Shown here piece after piece: positions 1 to 8,030 of a stretch of DNA of 64,000 nucleotides. Position 1 is the first letter of the stretch. Each line of letters begins with the position of its first letter. Origin of the DNA: Ferrimonas futtsuensis DSM 18154 (GTDB lineage: Bacteria > Pseudomonadota > Gammaproteobacteria > Enterobacterales > Shewanellaceae); the NCBI RefSeq assembly GCF_000422645.1, contig NZ_AUGL01000002.1:62001-126000 (forward strand). Reading direction: 5' to 3'. Under the pieces are notes generated by a model that made no database searches, was not told the DNA's origin, and saw only the letters and a list, made by a program, of their open reading frames with translations. A program made the position numbers and the translations under genes.

Positions 1-36
1 TTGGCGGTCTGATAGTGGGTGTATCGGCAGCATATA

Positions 37-56
37 GAATCACTTGAGAGTGATTC
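37..56. repeat. Perfect inverted repeat, 8-bp arms
   Basis: GAATCACT (37-44) and AGTGATTC (49-56) are perfect reverse complements around a 4-base loop. No T-run follows on either strand, so it is not an obvious intrinsic terminator. It may be an operator or an RNA hairpin of a gene outside the window. Confidence 0.5.
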
Positions 57-112
57 CGGGAGATAACGCAAATAAATCAGTAAGTAAAAGTAAGCATTCT
101 TAGGGGGGAGGG

Positions 113-138
113 GCCCCGACCAGGGAAAGAGTCGGGGC
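113..138. repeat. GC-rich stem-loop after the Crp-like gene
   Basis: GCCCCGAC (113-120) pairs perfectly with GTCGGGGC (131-138) across a 10-base loop, 10 bases beyond the stop codon of the minus-strand regulator. Read on the minus strand it is followed by a C-rich run, not by U residues. It could stabilise the 3' end, but it lacks the tail of a standard intrinsic terminator. Confidence 0.45.
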
Positions 139-147
139 GTCGCAGGG

Positions 148-885
148 TTAATTGGGGCACTTCAAATATTGAATGTAGTAATTGAGATGGCGGATATCCA
201 CCAGGGAGACCAGGGCGTCCAGATCCTCGATGGCTAAAGTCCCGTATCTCTTTCTAATCATCTCCTGGCCAATCAACTCTTTTATGACCGAGATGCAATA
301 TTGTTTGGTGACACCGGAAAAACTGGCGATGTCGTCATATTTTAACGGCGCACTGCGAAATTCAATTTCGTGGCCATAAAGAAAGATGATCACCAGGCAC
401 ATAATAATGTGCTGCTTTTTATCCAGCAGGCTGCTCATCACCGACCAGTCGCGGGTGGCGGCGTTGCTGATCTCGTAACGCCGCAGGCAGAACTCAAACA
501 GGGCTTCTGACTTGCTGGCCAGTTTGTGCAGACAGTTTCCTGGAACGGCTCTGATCACCGTGGAGTCCAGGGCCACATAGCTTTTGTTGAGCCAGGGGTT
601 GTTGCCGTTGGGAGCATGACTGGTGAGCAGGGTCTTGGGCAGCCAGATGCCCGTCACTTTGCTCAATTCAGCCGGATAGTCCACCACCTCTTTGAGCACC
701 CCTCTCTCTACGTAATTGAGGGCCGCCTCCTGAAAGCTGGGCAGGAAGCAGTCTCCTTTTCTTAGCTCTATTAAACCGCTGTGATTCAGGATTTCGGACG
801 CGAGGAGGGAGTCGAGGCCGTTTCTTATCAGGAGATCCGTCAGGGAGTCCGGCGGTGGGGACCACGAAAAGCTGGGGTTCTTCAT
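148..885 (-). CDS. Crp/Fnr-like transcriptional regulator
   Basis: Predicted 245-residue DNA-binding regulator. The C-terminal quarter reads as a winged helix of the Crp type: a stretch like YDDIASFSGVTKQYCISVIKE (helix-turn-helix), then a GxLxI/EDLDAL wing and last helix. The N-terminal part has the length of a cyclic-nucleotide-binding fold but no clear phosphate-binding cassette, so the ligand is unknown. I chose ATG at 885; an in-frame TTG at 921 would add 12 residues but has poor ribosome-binding context. It is divergent from the flagellin-protease gene, and the shared 426-bp gap holds two palindromes. Regulation of that neighbour or of itself is possible but is inference. Confidence 0.6.
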   Translation of the reverse strand: MKNPSFSWSPPPDSLTDLLIRNGLDSLLASEILNHSGLIELRKGDCFLPSFQEAALNYVERGVLKEVVDYPAELSKVTGIWLPKTLLTSHAPNGNNPWLNKSYVALDSTVIRAVPGNCLHKLASKSEALFEFCLRRYEISNAATRDWSVMSSLLDKKQHIIMCLVIIFLYGHEIEFRSAPLKYDDIASFSGVTKQYCISVIKELIGQEMIRKRYGTLAIEDLDALVSLVDIRHLNYYIQYLKCPN

Positions 886-970
886 CGATGTTGTCTGCTC
901 AACCTTGATTATTTTCTGCAACCCCAGGGCGCTACAACCGGGTCACAATGTCAATTATTGTCGTCAAAGT

Positions 971-982
971 CTTCACGTGAAG
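971..982. repeat. 12-bp perfect palindrome
   Basis: CTTCACGTGAAG is its own reverse complement and lies 86 bp upstream of the chosen start of the Crp-like gene. Candidate operator only; I cannot assign a factor. Confidence 0.4.
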
Positions 983-1158
983 TGTCGTGGGAATCGAAAG
1001 GATCCCATCGAAGCCACTCTTTTTGAGGCTTTCTTAAACAGAGTGGAACCTTAAAGGGACGTGGGTAAAAAAAATGTAAACGTTCACTTCGTGGCGGGTG
1101 GTCAATAAGTACTTCTACCATGGTCCGAAATCGAGGGTATCACATCCGCTCGTGTTTG

Positions 1159-1180
1159 AATGGTAAACGGGTTTACCATT
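1159..1180. promoter_or_regulatory. 22-bp perfect palindrome, candidate operator
   Basis: AATGGTAAAC (1159-1168) and GTTTACCATT (1171-1180) are perfect reverse complements around GG. The site ends 65 bp before the -35 element of the FliA promoter and lies between two divergent genes. Such symmetry fits a dimeric regulator. It resembles TyrR or LacI-type half sites only loosely, and the spacing differs from the TyrR box. Confidence 0.55.
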
Positions 1181-1245
1181 TGCGGCATATTCAGCCAATT
1201 TATTTTAAGTTTGTTACATCGCGCTCAAAAGTGTCAGTTTGTGTA

Positions 1246-1272
1246 TAAAGTCACTATTGAGTGCGCCGATAC
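1246..1272 (+). promoter_or_regulatory. Sigma-28 (FliA) promoter
   Basis: TAAAGTCA at 1246-1253, an 11-base spacer, then GCCGATAC at 1265-1272. This matches the enterobacterial FliA consensus TAAA-N15-GCCGATAA at every position except the last. The expected transcript starts near 1280, about 30 bases before the GTG start of the flagellin gene. Confidence 0.85.
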
Positions 1273-1311
1273 CCAAGACAAGTTCGAGTACAAACTTGGT
1301 AAGGGGGTGTC

Positions 1312-3108
1312 GTGCGAATAGCCACCAATACGACATCGATGTTCACCAGCCAGTTGCTGCAGCGCAGTAGCAGTGGCGTGGCAGCGTCGATGGAGAGGAT
1401 GTCGTCTGGGCTGAGGATTAATTCGGCCAAGGATGACGCTGCCGGGTTGCAGATCACCAACAGGCTAACGTCCCAAATTAACGGATTGAATGTCGCCATC
1501 AAGAATGCATCTGACGCCATCTCTATGGCGCAAACTGCAGAGGGTGCCGTTCAGGAGGTGACCGAATCTCTGTTTCGAATCCGCGACCTGAGTCTGCAGG
1601 CTGCCAATGGTTCAAACAGTGATGAGGACAGGCAGGCGCTCCAGAAAGAGGCGGCAGCGCTGCTGGAGGAGATTGACCGCACCAATACCACCACCTCTTT
1701 TGGTGGCAATAGGTTATTCAAGGAAACCGACGCTTCCCGGGTAGACCCCATCGAGAGGGAGATTGTCAGTAAGCTTGCCAACAGCTGGCTGAAAGAGTCT
1801 GAGGAGTTGATTAAGGACAAGCTGGGAATTGATGGCAAGAACACCACGCTGAAGATCGACCTCGAACACATGGACGGTCCCGGCGGAACGGCGGCAAGTG
1901 TCTCCTCTCTGGTGGCGGGCAGTACCGCCTACAATCAGGTGATGACCATTGACCTGGATGACTTCGGTGCTGGGGCAGGAGGTGGCAGCCTGGAACTGGA
2001 TGAAACCATTCTCCACGAGATGGTGCACGCCATTCAGGGGGCGAACTTCGATCAATGGGGAAGCACGGCGACCTGGTTTAAAGAGGGCAGCGCCGAGGTG
2101 ATGCGAGGGGCCGACGACCGGCTCAGTGCGGACATTGCCAATCATGGCGGCGGTGCCACCGGTATTGGTGCCATCTGGACTCAGCTCAAGGCCGATGTGG
2201 CCAGCACGGCCAACCCAACCACCGGCATTGGCACTGCCGCTGCTTACTCAGGCGGCTACGTGGTCAACCGCTACATCGACCACGAACTGGGTGGCGGCGG
2301 ACTCAAGGCGGTCAACACGGCCATGGCCGGTGGTGCCACCCTGGATGCGGCACTCAATACTGCGTCCGGTGGGCGCTGGGGGAACGTCAATGCCCTGTTT
2401 GCCGAGCTCGATGGCGCAGGCGGTGGCGGTGCCGCGACCAAGTTTGAGGAGTTCATCAACACCCAGATGGATCTCACCAATGCCGATAATGGCTCGCTGG
2501 CCGGTTTCGATGTGACCGGTGCCGGCCCCGAGTTGGACAACGTCATGCAGGGTGTCACCGGAGATGGCAGTGGTGCGGCCTCCTTCGACGAGTACTTTGT
2601 GTCCGGTGACGACGACAACGACGGCGGCGACTTTGATCCCGGCAGCTACGATCCCTCGGCCATTGGGGCGACGGAAGTTGCCCTGGCGGACTACGCTCCG
2701 GAAATTGGAGAGGGAGAGGGGGGGTATCAGATTGCGGCTCAGGTGGGCGCCAATGCCAACGAGGAGATCACCTTCAACCTCGGCAGTTTTGGCACCAAGT
2801 ACCTGGGTCTGGACAGAATCGATCTGACCAAGGACCCTCAGTCTGCCATTGAAGCGGTGGATGATGCGCTTAAGATTGTGGACTCGTCGCGGGCCTCTTT
2901 GGGGGCAACGGTGAATCGCCTGGAGCACACCATCGCCAACCTGACCAACATCACCGAGAACACGTCGGCCAGCCGTTCCCGCATTCGGGATACGGATATG
3001 GCAAAGGAGTCCTCCTACCTGGCCAAACAGCAGGTGTTGCAGCAATCCGCCTCGGCGATGCTGGCTCAGGCCAACCAGTTACCCTCGGCGGCATTGTCGT
3101 TGCTGTAG
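1312..3108 (+). CDS. Flagellinolysin: flagellin with inserted zinc metallopeptidase
   Basis: Predicted 598-residue proteolytic flagellin. Residues 1-140 are a normal flagellin D0/D1 region ending in the typical SFGGNRLF turn. Residues about 505-598 are the C-terminal D1/D0 region with the usual [10 protein letters not shown] motif and coiled heptads. Between them, in place of the variable surface domains, sits a gluzincin peptidase: H235-E236-x-x-H239, then E258 exactly 18 residues later in a KEGSAE context. An Asp-rich segment at about 433-442 could bind calcium. Assembly into the filament would display many protease copies on the cell surface, as described for flagellinolysins (peptidase family M9-like). 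GTG start with GGGGG just upstream. Transcribed from the FliA promoter at 1246-1272. No chaperone or other flagellar gene is adjacent. Confidence 0.92.
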   Translation: MRIATNTTSMFTSQLLQRSSSGVAASMERMSSGLRINSAKDDAAGLQITNRLTSQINGLNVAIKNASDAISMAQTAEGAVQEVTESLFRIRDLSLQAANGSNSDEDRQALQKEAAALLEEIDRTNTTTSFGGNRLFKETDASRVDPIEREIVSKLANSWLKESEELIKDKLGIDGKNTTLKIDLEHMDGPGGTAASVSSLVAGSTAYNQVMTIDLDDFGAGAGGGSLELDETILHEMVHAIQGANFDQWGSTATWFKEGSAEVMRGADDRLSADIANHGGGATGIGAIWTQLKADVASTANPTTGIGTAAAYSGGYVVNRYIDHELGGGGLKAVNTAMAGGATLDAALNTASGGRWGNVNALFAELDGAGGGGAATKFEEFINTQMDLTNADNGSLAGFDVTGAGPELDNVMQGVTGDGSGAASFDEYFVSGDDDNDGGDFDPGSYDPSAIGATEVALADYAPEIGEGEGGYQIAAQVGANANEEITFNLGSFGTKYLGLDRIDLTKDPQSAIEAVDDALKIVDSSRASLGATVNRLEHTIANLTNITENTSASRSRIRDTDMAKESSYLAKQQVLQQSASAMLAQANQLPSAALSLL

Positions 3109-3122
3109 TTGGATGGCAAAAC

Positions 3123-3157
3123 CGGCCCCGTCACAGCTGCGGCGGGGCTGAATTTTA
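3123..3157 (+). terminator. Possible terminator after flagellinolysin
   Basis: CGGCCCCG (3123-3130) pairs with CGGGGCTG (3143-3150), with one G-U pair, around a 12-base loop, followed by AATTTTA. The U-tract is weak. Confidence 0.45.
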
Positions 3158-3317
3158 TCTCGATGGTGCAGCTGCAGGCCGGATTTTTCCTCCAGGGAAA
3201 AATGGCTGGGAAGCCGTCAGCGCATAGCCCAGCCTGTCCGGGCCTCTGTGTGTTGTGCATTCGTCTGCCCCGTTCAGGGCCCATGCTCTTGCCGCCAGAG
3301 GAGATAGGCGGCAGTCA

Positions 3318-3345
3318 TTCAACTTCCCTGCCTCTGTGATACACT
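3318..3345 (+). promoter_or_regulatory. Putative sigma-70 promoter for DUF2066 gene
   Basis: TTCAAC (3318-3323), 16-base spacer, TACACT (3340-3345), with TGA directly before the -10 as an extended -10 element. It lies 33 bp upstream of the GTG start at 3378. Confidence 0.45.
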
Positions 3346-3377
3346 CTGGCCATTGATATTGACCCTCAGGAATCTTC

Positions 3378-4448
3378 GTGAAACGACTCGCTTTTTTACT
3401 GCCTCTGCTGTTCTGTACATCCGCTATGGCGGTGGAGGTGGCCAACCTCTATCAGGCCCAGGTTCAGGTGGAAGGGCGTGAACGTGCCGAGCGCCAGCAG
3501 AAGATTCCCGATGCCCTGGTGCAGACCCTGGTTCGCCTGACCGGTGATGCGGCCGTGGCCGAGGATCCCCGGATGAAGGGGATGCTCGGCAACGCCACCC
3601 GCTTTGTCTCCAGTTTTGGCTATGGCGGCGACCCGCTGACTCTGACCATCCAGTTTGATGGCTCACTGCTGGTGAAAGAGATGCAGGAGCGACAACTGCC
3701 GGTGTGGGGCAAGCAGCGTCCGCTGACTCTGGGGTGGGTTGCCCTGGAAGATGAGTTGGGGGAGCGGCAGTTGATGTCGGAGCAGTTGGATGCCGAGATG
3801 CTGGCGGCCTGGCGAGAACAGTCACGGCTGCGCGGTTTGCCTCTGTCCCTGCCATTGATGGATCTTGAAGACGCCATCCGGGTGGGCCTCAATGATGTCT
3901 GGGGGTTCTTTGTGGATCCTGTGGCCGAAGCCAGTGAGCGCTACCAGGCGGACTTCTTTATGCTGGCCCGGGTCTGGCCCGGCAAGGAGGGCTGGTACTA
4001 CACCCTGGCTCTCTACCCTTATCAGCAGGGCAGTCAGGAAGATGGATATGGCTTTGGCAATGTTCGTCGCAGTGTGATGCAGAAGAGCGGCCAGGTCGAA
4101 GGTCTGGAGCAGGGGCTGATGGCTCTGCAGCAGGAGCTGGCCGGATACTACGCCCGTCGTTACGCCACTGTGGCCAGTGATGAGGAGGCGCAGAAGCAGC
4201 TGGTGTTTGAGATTCAGGGCAGCATGGCGGAACTGGTCTCGGTCGAACGCTACCTTCGAGGGCTCAGCGCCATCTCCAGCCTGCAGGTGACCGGCTTACA
4301 GGGTCGTCAGGTGAGTTTTGCCGTGGAGCTGGTGGGGTCCGCCGACGCTCTGGCGCAGATTCTGGAGCTGGAACCCAGGGTGGAGACGTTGGTGGCTGAC
4401 GACGAAATGGTCATTCAGACCCGATATCGCTGGATCGGTAACCAGTGA
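3378..4448 (+). CDS. DUF2066 family protein, exported
   Basis: 356-residue protein starting with a signal peptide (MKRLAFLLPLLFCTSAMA, cleavage near residue 18) and matching the DUF2066 family of gammaproteobacteria. Function is unknown. Family members commonly lie directly upstream of hda, as here, with a 66-bp gap. GTG start preceded by AGGAA. No catalytic motif is apparent; the mature protein is expected in the periplasm. Confidence 0.75.
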   Translation: MKRLAFLLPLLFCTSAMAVEVANLYQAQVQVEGRERAERQQKIPDALVQTLVRLTGDAAVAEDPRMKGMLGNATRFVSSFGYGGDPLTLTIQFDGSLLVKEMQERQLPVWGKQRPLTLGWVALEDELGERQLMSEQLDAEMLAAWREQSRLRGLPLSLPLMDLEDAIRVGLNDVWGFFVDPVAEASERYQADFFMLARVWPGKEGWYYTLALYPYQQGSQEDGYGFGNVRRSVMQKSGQVEGLEQGLMALQQELAGYYARRYATVASDEEAQKQLVFEIQGSMAELVSVERYLRGLSAISSLQVTGLQGRQVSFAVELVGSADALAQILELEPRVETLVADDEMVIQTRYRWIGNQ

Positions 4449-4514
4449 AATTGGGACGGGCCGGAGCCCGTGCTACAATGACGCCATCTTGCGGACTGGA
4501 GCTGTAAATCCCTA

Positions 4515-5222
4515 GTGCAATCGAATTCACCCATTCAGCTCTCCCTGCCTGTACATCTGCCGGACGATGAGACCTTCGGCAGTTACTACCCGGCGGCCAA
4601 CCAGCAGTTACTGGAGGCGATTCGTCAGGTGGCCGAGGGCAAAGGGGAGACCGTTACCTACCTGTGGGGACAGGCCAAGTCTGGCCGTACCCATCTGCTG
4701 CACGCTGCCTGTGCCCACGCCCGAGAACTGGAGCGTCAGGCGTTCTATCTCCCTCTGGGCATCCATGCCAGTATGTCCCCTGCGGTGCTCGAAGGGCTGG
4801 AAGAGATCTCCCTTGTCTGCCTGGATGATGTCGATCAGCTGGCTCGAAACCCCTTCTGGGAGGAGGCGGTGTTTGATCTCTATAACAGGATCAACGAGCG
4901 CGGTGATTGCAAGCTGATTGTCTCGGCCAGTTGCCCCGCCGGCCAGGCTGGATTCCTGTTGCCGGATCTGGTGTCCCGGTTGAATTGGGGGGTGCATTAT
5001 CAGGTGCAGTCCCTGACCGATGAGGAGAAGCTGACGGCACTGCAGCGTCGGGCCAAAGCGCGGGGACTGGAGCTGCCGGAAGATGTGGGCCGGTTTATGC
5101 TGACCAGGCTGGCCCGGGATCTGCGCACCCTGTTTGATGTGCTGGACAGGTTGGACAAGGCCTCGATGCAGGCACAGCGACGACTGACCATCCCCTTCGT
5201 CAAAGAGACTCTGCACCTCTAG
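4515..5222 (+). CDS. hda: DnaA regulatory inactivator Hda
   Basis: 235-residue AAA+ protein that, bound to the DNA-loaded sliding clamp, triggers hydrolysis of DnaA-bound ATP and so prevents over-initiation. The N-terminal clamp-binding motif QLSLPV is at residues 8-13. The degenerate Walker A (GQAKSGRTHLLHAAC) lacks the usual Lys, as in E. coli Hda, and the C-terminal RLARDLRTLFD segment matches sensor 2. GTG start; E. coli hda also uses a weak non-ATG start, which keeps its level low. Neighbour yfgD/bepA order resembles E. coli. Confidence 0.95.
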   Translation: MQSNSPIQLSLPVHLPDDETFGSYYPAANQQLLEAIRQVAEGKGETVTYLWGQAKSGRTHLLHAACAHARELERQAFYLPLGIHASMSPAVLEGLEEISLVCLDDVDQLARNPFWEEAVFDLYNRINERGDCKLIVSASCPAGQAGFLLPDLVSRLNWGVHYQVQSLTDEEKLTALQRRAKARGLELPEDVGRFMLTRLARDLRTLFDVLDRLDKASMQAQRRLTIPFVKETLHL

Positions 5223-5247
5223 TGAGTTGACGGAGTGAGAAGATAAC

Positions 5248-5278
5248 AAAAGGCCGCATCTGCGGCCTTTTCTGTTTT
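5248..5278. terminator. Bidirectional terminator between hda and the lipoprotein gene
   Basis: AAAAGGCCGCA (5248-5258), loop TC, TGCGGCCTTTT (5261-5271), then more T. It serves hda on the plus strand and the convergent lipoprotein gene on the minus strand. Confidence 0.9.
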
Positions 5279-7172
5279 AGTTGTTTTCCACCTTCCAGTC
5301 TGGCGCTTTGCCCAGATGGCGATGTCGTCCCTCTTTAGGTGAAAGCAGGGAGGGCATCGCCTGAACCCGCGGTGCCGAGGTGGCATCTTCCAGGGTCAGG
5401 TTTTGGGCCCAGCTCTCGCCACTGCGCATCTGGGTGGGGCTGGGCAGGCCGGAGATCAGCTCATTGGCATTCAATGAGGGCATCAGTTCGGTGAGCACCA
5501 GGTCCAGCCTGGGCAGAATCGCCGTTTCACCGATGCGGCCTCGCTGGCCCCAGTCGACAGTGATGTTGGATGCGGTGACCTGCTCAGGCAGGTCGGTCAC
5601 CGCCACATCCCGACGGATCTCATACCTGTGCATCATCATCGCCTCTTCGAACAGCATCGCCAGGTCCTCTCTGGAGGTGGAGTAGCTGTAATCATCGTTG
5701 GCCCGGTCGCCGGAGAAGAAGGCGGTGATGTCATCGGGCTGGTAGCTCTTCTGCAGGGTGGTGGCCTTACTGCCTCTGAACTGCACATCGGCCAGGGCCT
5801 TCATCTCGCTGCTCTGCAAAGGCAGGTCCCGGGTGAGATGGTCGGAGATCAACGCGTTCTGTTCGCTGCGCTGATAGAAGGCCTGCAGCAGGGTTGAGGT
5901 GTTGATGCTGTCCCAGGTGGTGCTGGGGAAGAAGTCGTTGGCATGGGCCAGTTCGTGATAGAGCAGGCTGGCCAGATCCGGTTCCAGGGCGCCCAGGCTA
6001 CGGCTGATTTCCAGATAGGGGGGGTAGTAGACGCTGGCATAGCTGTTGCCTTTCACGTAGCGCCAGGGAAGCAGGAAGCTCAGATCGCTGCCGAAGCCGC
6101 TGCGAAAGTCCGGATCTTCATTGATGGTGGCCATCTGCCAGGGTGATTGCCACAGATCCGATGGATCCAGATAGATGGCGCCGGTGGCGACCCAGTAGAA
6201 CGAGGGGCGCACATCGGAACTGATCACCACTGCGGTCACGGCCCCGAGCAAGCGGCGGAAGTCGCCATGGGTGTCACGCAGCTCCAGGAAGCTCTTGAAG
6301 GCATCCCCCATCCAGGGGTGGGAGACCACCACCCGCTCCATCACCTGATCCACCGTGGGGTTGGGGTGACTCTGACCCAGCAGTGGCAGAGTCTCTATGC
6401 TGCAGGGGGCGGAGGAGGCCAGTTGAGTCGAGTAGACACAGCGTCCCAGGGCATCGGCCCAAGGGGAGTCAGAGTTCCAGGCGATCACTCGGGTCAGGGG
6501 AGAATCAAACAGGGCGCCCGAGACAGGGGAGGGCTCGGTGGTGACCAGGACATAGGCGTTGTCACCGACATTTTGGCCATTGTCACTGGCGCTGGCGCTG
6601 ATGCGAATCAGGGTATCCTGGGTCACGACGGGCGCGGTAAAGGTCAGCAGTTCTGGGTCGCTGTTATCCATGTCGCTGATGCCGGGGCCGGACTCTTGCT
6701 GCCAGCTGATATTCTGCAGGGGCTGGTTGCGATCACCGCTGCGACCCAGGCGCATGGAGACCCGCCCGCCGGAGGGCACCACCTGGTCACCCCGGATCCG
6801 CGTTGCCGCCACCGATTCGGTGGTGCTGATGTCCACAGGAGCTTGGATGACATTGCCCTGGGTGTCGGTAATGGTCAGCTGAAATTCATAGAGGGTTGCC
6901 TGGGGGGCCTCGAAGGCCGCCATGGGCGATCTGGGGTTGGCGATGTTGACCGCCGGACCCGAGACTTGGGACCACTGGAAGCTGAGATCCCGGCTGGGTA
7001 CGCCATCGACGGTGGCCACCAGGGCAACACTGCCGTCGACCGCCGGGCTCAGGTTCAGCCTCAGCTGCGATGAGGGAGGAAGCGGCGTGGGATCAGGGGA
7101 GGAACCTCCGCCTCCTCCGCCACAGGCGGCGAGCAGAGTTAAGGCGGTCAGTGCAATCCAGTGCGTCTTCAT
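5277..7172 (-). CDS. Putative zinc-metalloprotease lipoprotein with Ig-like domains
   Basis: 631-residue exported lipoprotein of unknown role. A signal peptide ends in the lipobox LAAC followed by a Gly-rich, Pro-rich linker, giving a lipid-anchored N-terminus. Residues about 35-220 look like two Ig/PKD-type beta domains (FQWSQVSGP and ISWQQESGPG patterns are typical). The C-terminal half has an HExxH motif (H406-E-L-A-H410, in LLYHELAHANDFF), suggesting a zinc peptidase. I could not place the third ligand with certainty. ATG at 7172 has GGGAGAGAG upstream; an earlier in-frame ATG at 7199 would spoil the signal peptide. Confidence 0.65.
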   Translation of the reverse strand: MKTHWIALTALTLLAACGGGGGGSSPDPTPLPPSSQLRLNLSPAVDGSVALVATVDGVPSRDLSFQWSQVSGPAVNIANPRSPMAAFEAPQATLYEFQLTITDTQGNVIQAPVDISTTESVAATRIRGDQVVPSGGRVSMRLGRSGDRNQPLQNISWQQESGPGISDMDNSDPELLTFTAPVVTQDTLIRISASASDNGQNVGDNAYVLVTTEPSPVSGALFDSPLTRVIAWNSDSPWADALGRCVYSTQLASSAPCSIETLPLLGQSHPNPTVDQVMERVVVSHPWMGDAFKSFLELRDTHGDFRRLLGAVTAVVISSDVRPSFYWVATGAIYLDPSDLWQSPWQMATINEDPDFRSGFGSDLSFLLPWRYVKGNSYASVYYPPYLEISRSLGALEPDLASLLYHELAHANDFFPSTTWDSINTSTLLQAFYQRSEQNALISDHLTRDLPLQSSEMKALADVQFRGSKATTLQKSYQPDDITAFFSGDRANDDYSYSTSREDLAMLFEEAMMMHRYEIRRDVAVTDLPEQVTASNITVDWGQRGRIGETAILPRLDLVLTELMPSLNANELISGLPSPTQMRSGESWAQNLTLEDATSAPRVQAMPSLLSPKEGRHRHLGKAPDWKVENN

Positions 7173-7236
7173 AGGCTCTCTCCCATAGGGGGTTAACATG
7201 GGTGCAGGTGGCCGCCCTGGCCTGTCCGTACCCTTT

Positions 7237-7614
7237 CTATTGTTTCTTTTTTTTCAGTCCCAGACCCAGCTCTCTGCCGCGGCTGCGGGCATAAAAACTG
7301 CTGGCCAACAGCCAGCTTAACAGCAGTACTGTGGCCAGGGTTGGCCACCAGAACGCCTCTCTGGCGACCCACAGCTGGGTCAGGCTGGCGACCAGATAGA
7401 GGCAGGCGATAAAGCCTGACCAGGCATGGGTATAGGGCTTCCCCTTGAGCATGCCGGGAAGGGGCAGGAACAGCGGCACCAGCATCATCAGGCTGAATCC
7501 CAGTGAGTAGCCGCTCCCCGGGGACAACCACAGCTGCCACAGGGGAATGTACAACAGGCAGCTGAGGTAGCTGCCCAGGGCGAAGCGGCCCAGGCTTTCG
7601 CTGTGGTTCACCAT
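7237..7614 (-). CDS. DUF2069 inner-membrane protein
   Basis: 125-residue hydrophobic protein with about four membrane segments and a Lys-rich cytoplasmic tail (KKKKQ), matching DUF2069. The start ATG at 7614 comes one base after the stop of the yfgD gene, so the two are translationally coupled. Function unknown. Confidence 0.75.
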   Translation of the reverse strand: MVNHSESLGRFALGSYLSCLLYIPLWQLWLSPGSGYSLGFSLMMLVPLFLPLPGMLKGKPYTHAWSGFIACLYLVASLTQLWVAREAFWWPTLATVLLLSWLLASSFYARSRGRELGLGLKKKKQ

Positions 7615-7615
7615 C

Positions 7616-7966
7616 TTATTTGAGGATCTCCAGCACCTGCTCCGGGGGACGGCCGATGGCAGCACGATTGCCATGAACCACAATGGGGCGCTCAATCAGC
7701 TTGGGGGTGCTGAGCATGGCGGCGATCAGGGCATCATCCCCGGCATCGGCCAGGTTCTGCTCCTTGTATTCCGCTTCCTTGGTGCGCATCAGCTGGCGGG
7801 GGGCCAGACCCAGCATCTCCAGGATCTGACGAAGCTCCGCTTCGGAGGGAGCCTGTTTCAGGTATTCATAGACTTGGGGAGTCACCCCCTGCTCCTCCAG
7901 TAACGCCAGGGTTTGACGACTCTTGGAGCAGCGGGGGTTGTGCCAGATGCGGGTAGTTTGGGTCAT
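7616..7966 (-). CDS. yfgD: ArsC-family reductase-like protein YfgD
   Basis: 116-residue thioredoxin-fold protein of the ArsC/Spx type, with the active-site context HNPRCSKSR (C13). ArsC members reduce arsenate with glutaredoxin. The chromosomal YfgD branch next to bepA and hda has no proven arsenate role, and no ars operon is nearby, so a general thiol role is equally possible. It sits 64 bp downstream of bepA and is coupled to the DUF2069 gene. Confidence 0.85.
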   Translation of the reverse strand: MTQTTRIWHNPRCSKSRQTLALLEEQGVTPQVYEYLKQAPSEAELRQILEMLGLAPRQLMRTKEAEYKEQNLADAGDDALIAAMLSTPKLIERPIVVHGNRAAIGRPPEQVLEILK

Positions 7967-8030
7967 GGTAATGAACTTCCTGTGATCATGATCTCATTAT
8001 GGGGCCATTCTACGTCGGGCCGCCATCAGA

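Larger units (their letters stand above)
886..1311. other. Divergent intergenic region with palindromes and FliA promoter
   Basis: This 426-bp stretch separates the Crp-like gene (minus) from the flagellinolysin gene (plus). It holds a 12-bp palindrome at 971-982, a 22-bp palindrome at 1159-1180 and a sigma-28 promoter at 1246-1272. No further open reading frame in it looks real. Confidence 0.7.

Noticed and set aside
113-138. Stem-loop as terminator of the Crp-like gene
   Set aside because: No U-tract on the minus strand; kept only as a repeat.
2248-3045. 265-codon minus-strand open frame
   Set aside because: Antisense to the flagellinolysin gene; no domain.
6147-7073. 308-codon plus-strand open frame
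   Set aside because: Antisense to the HExxH lipoprotein gene.
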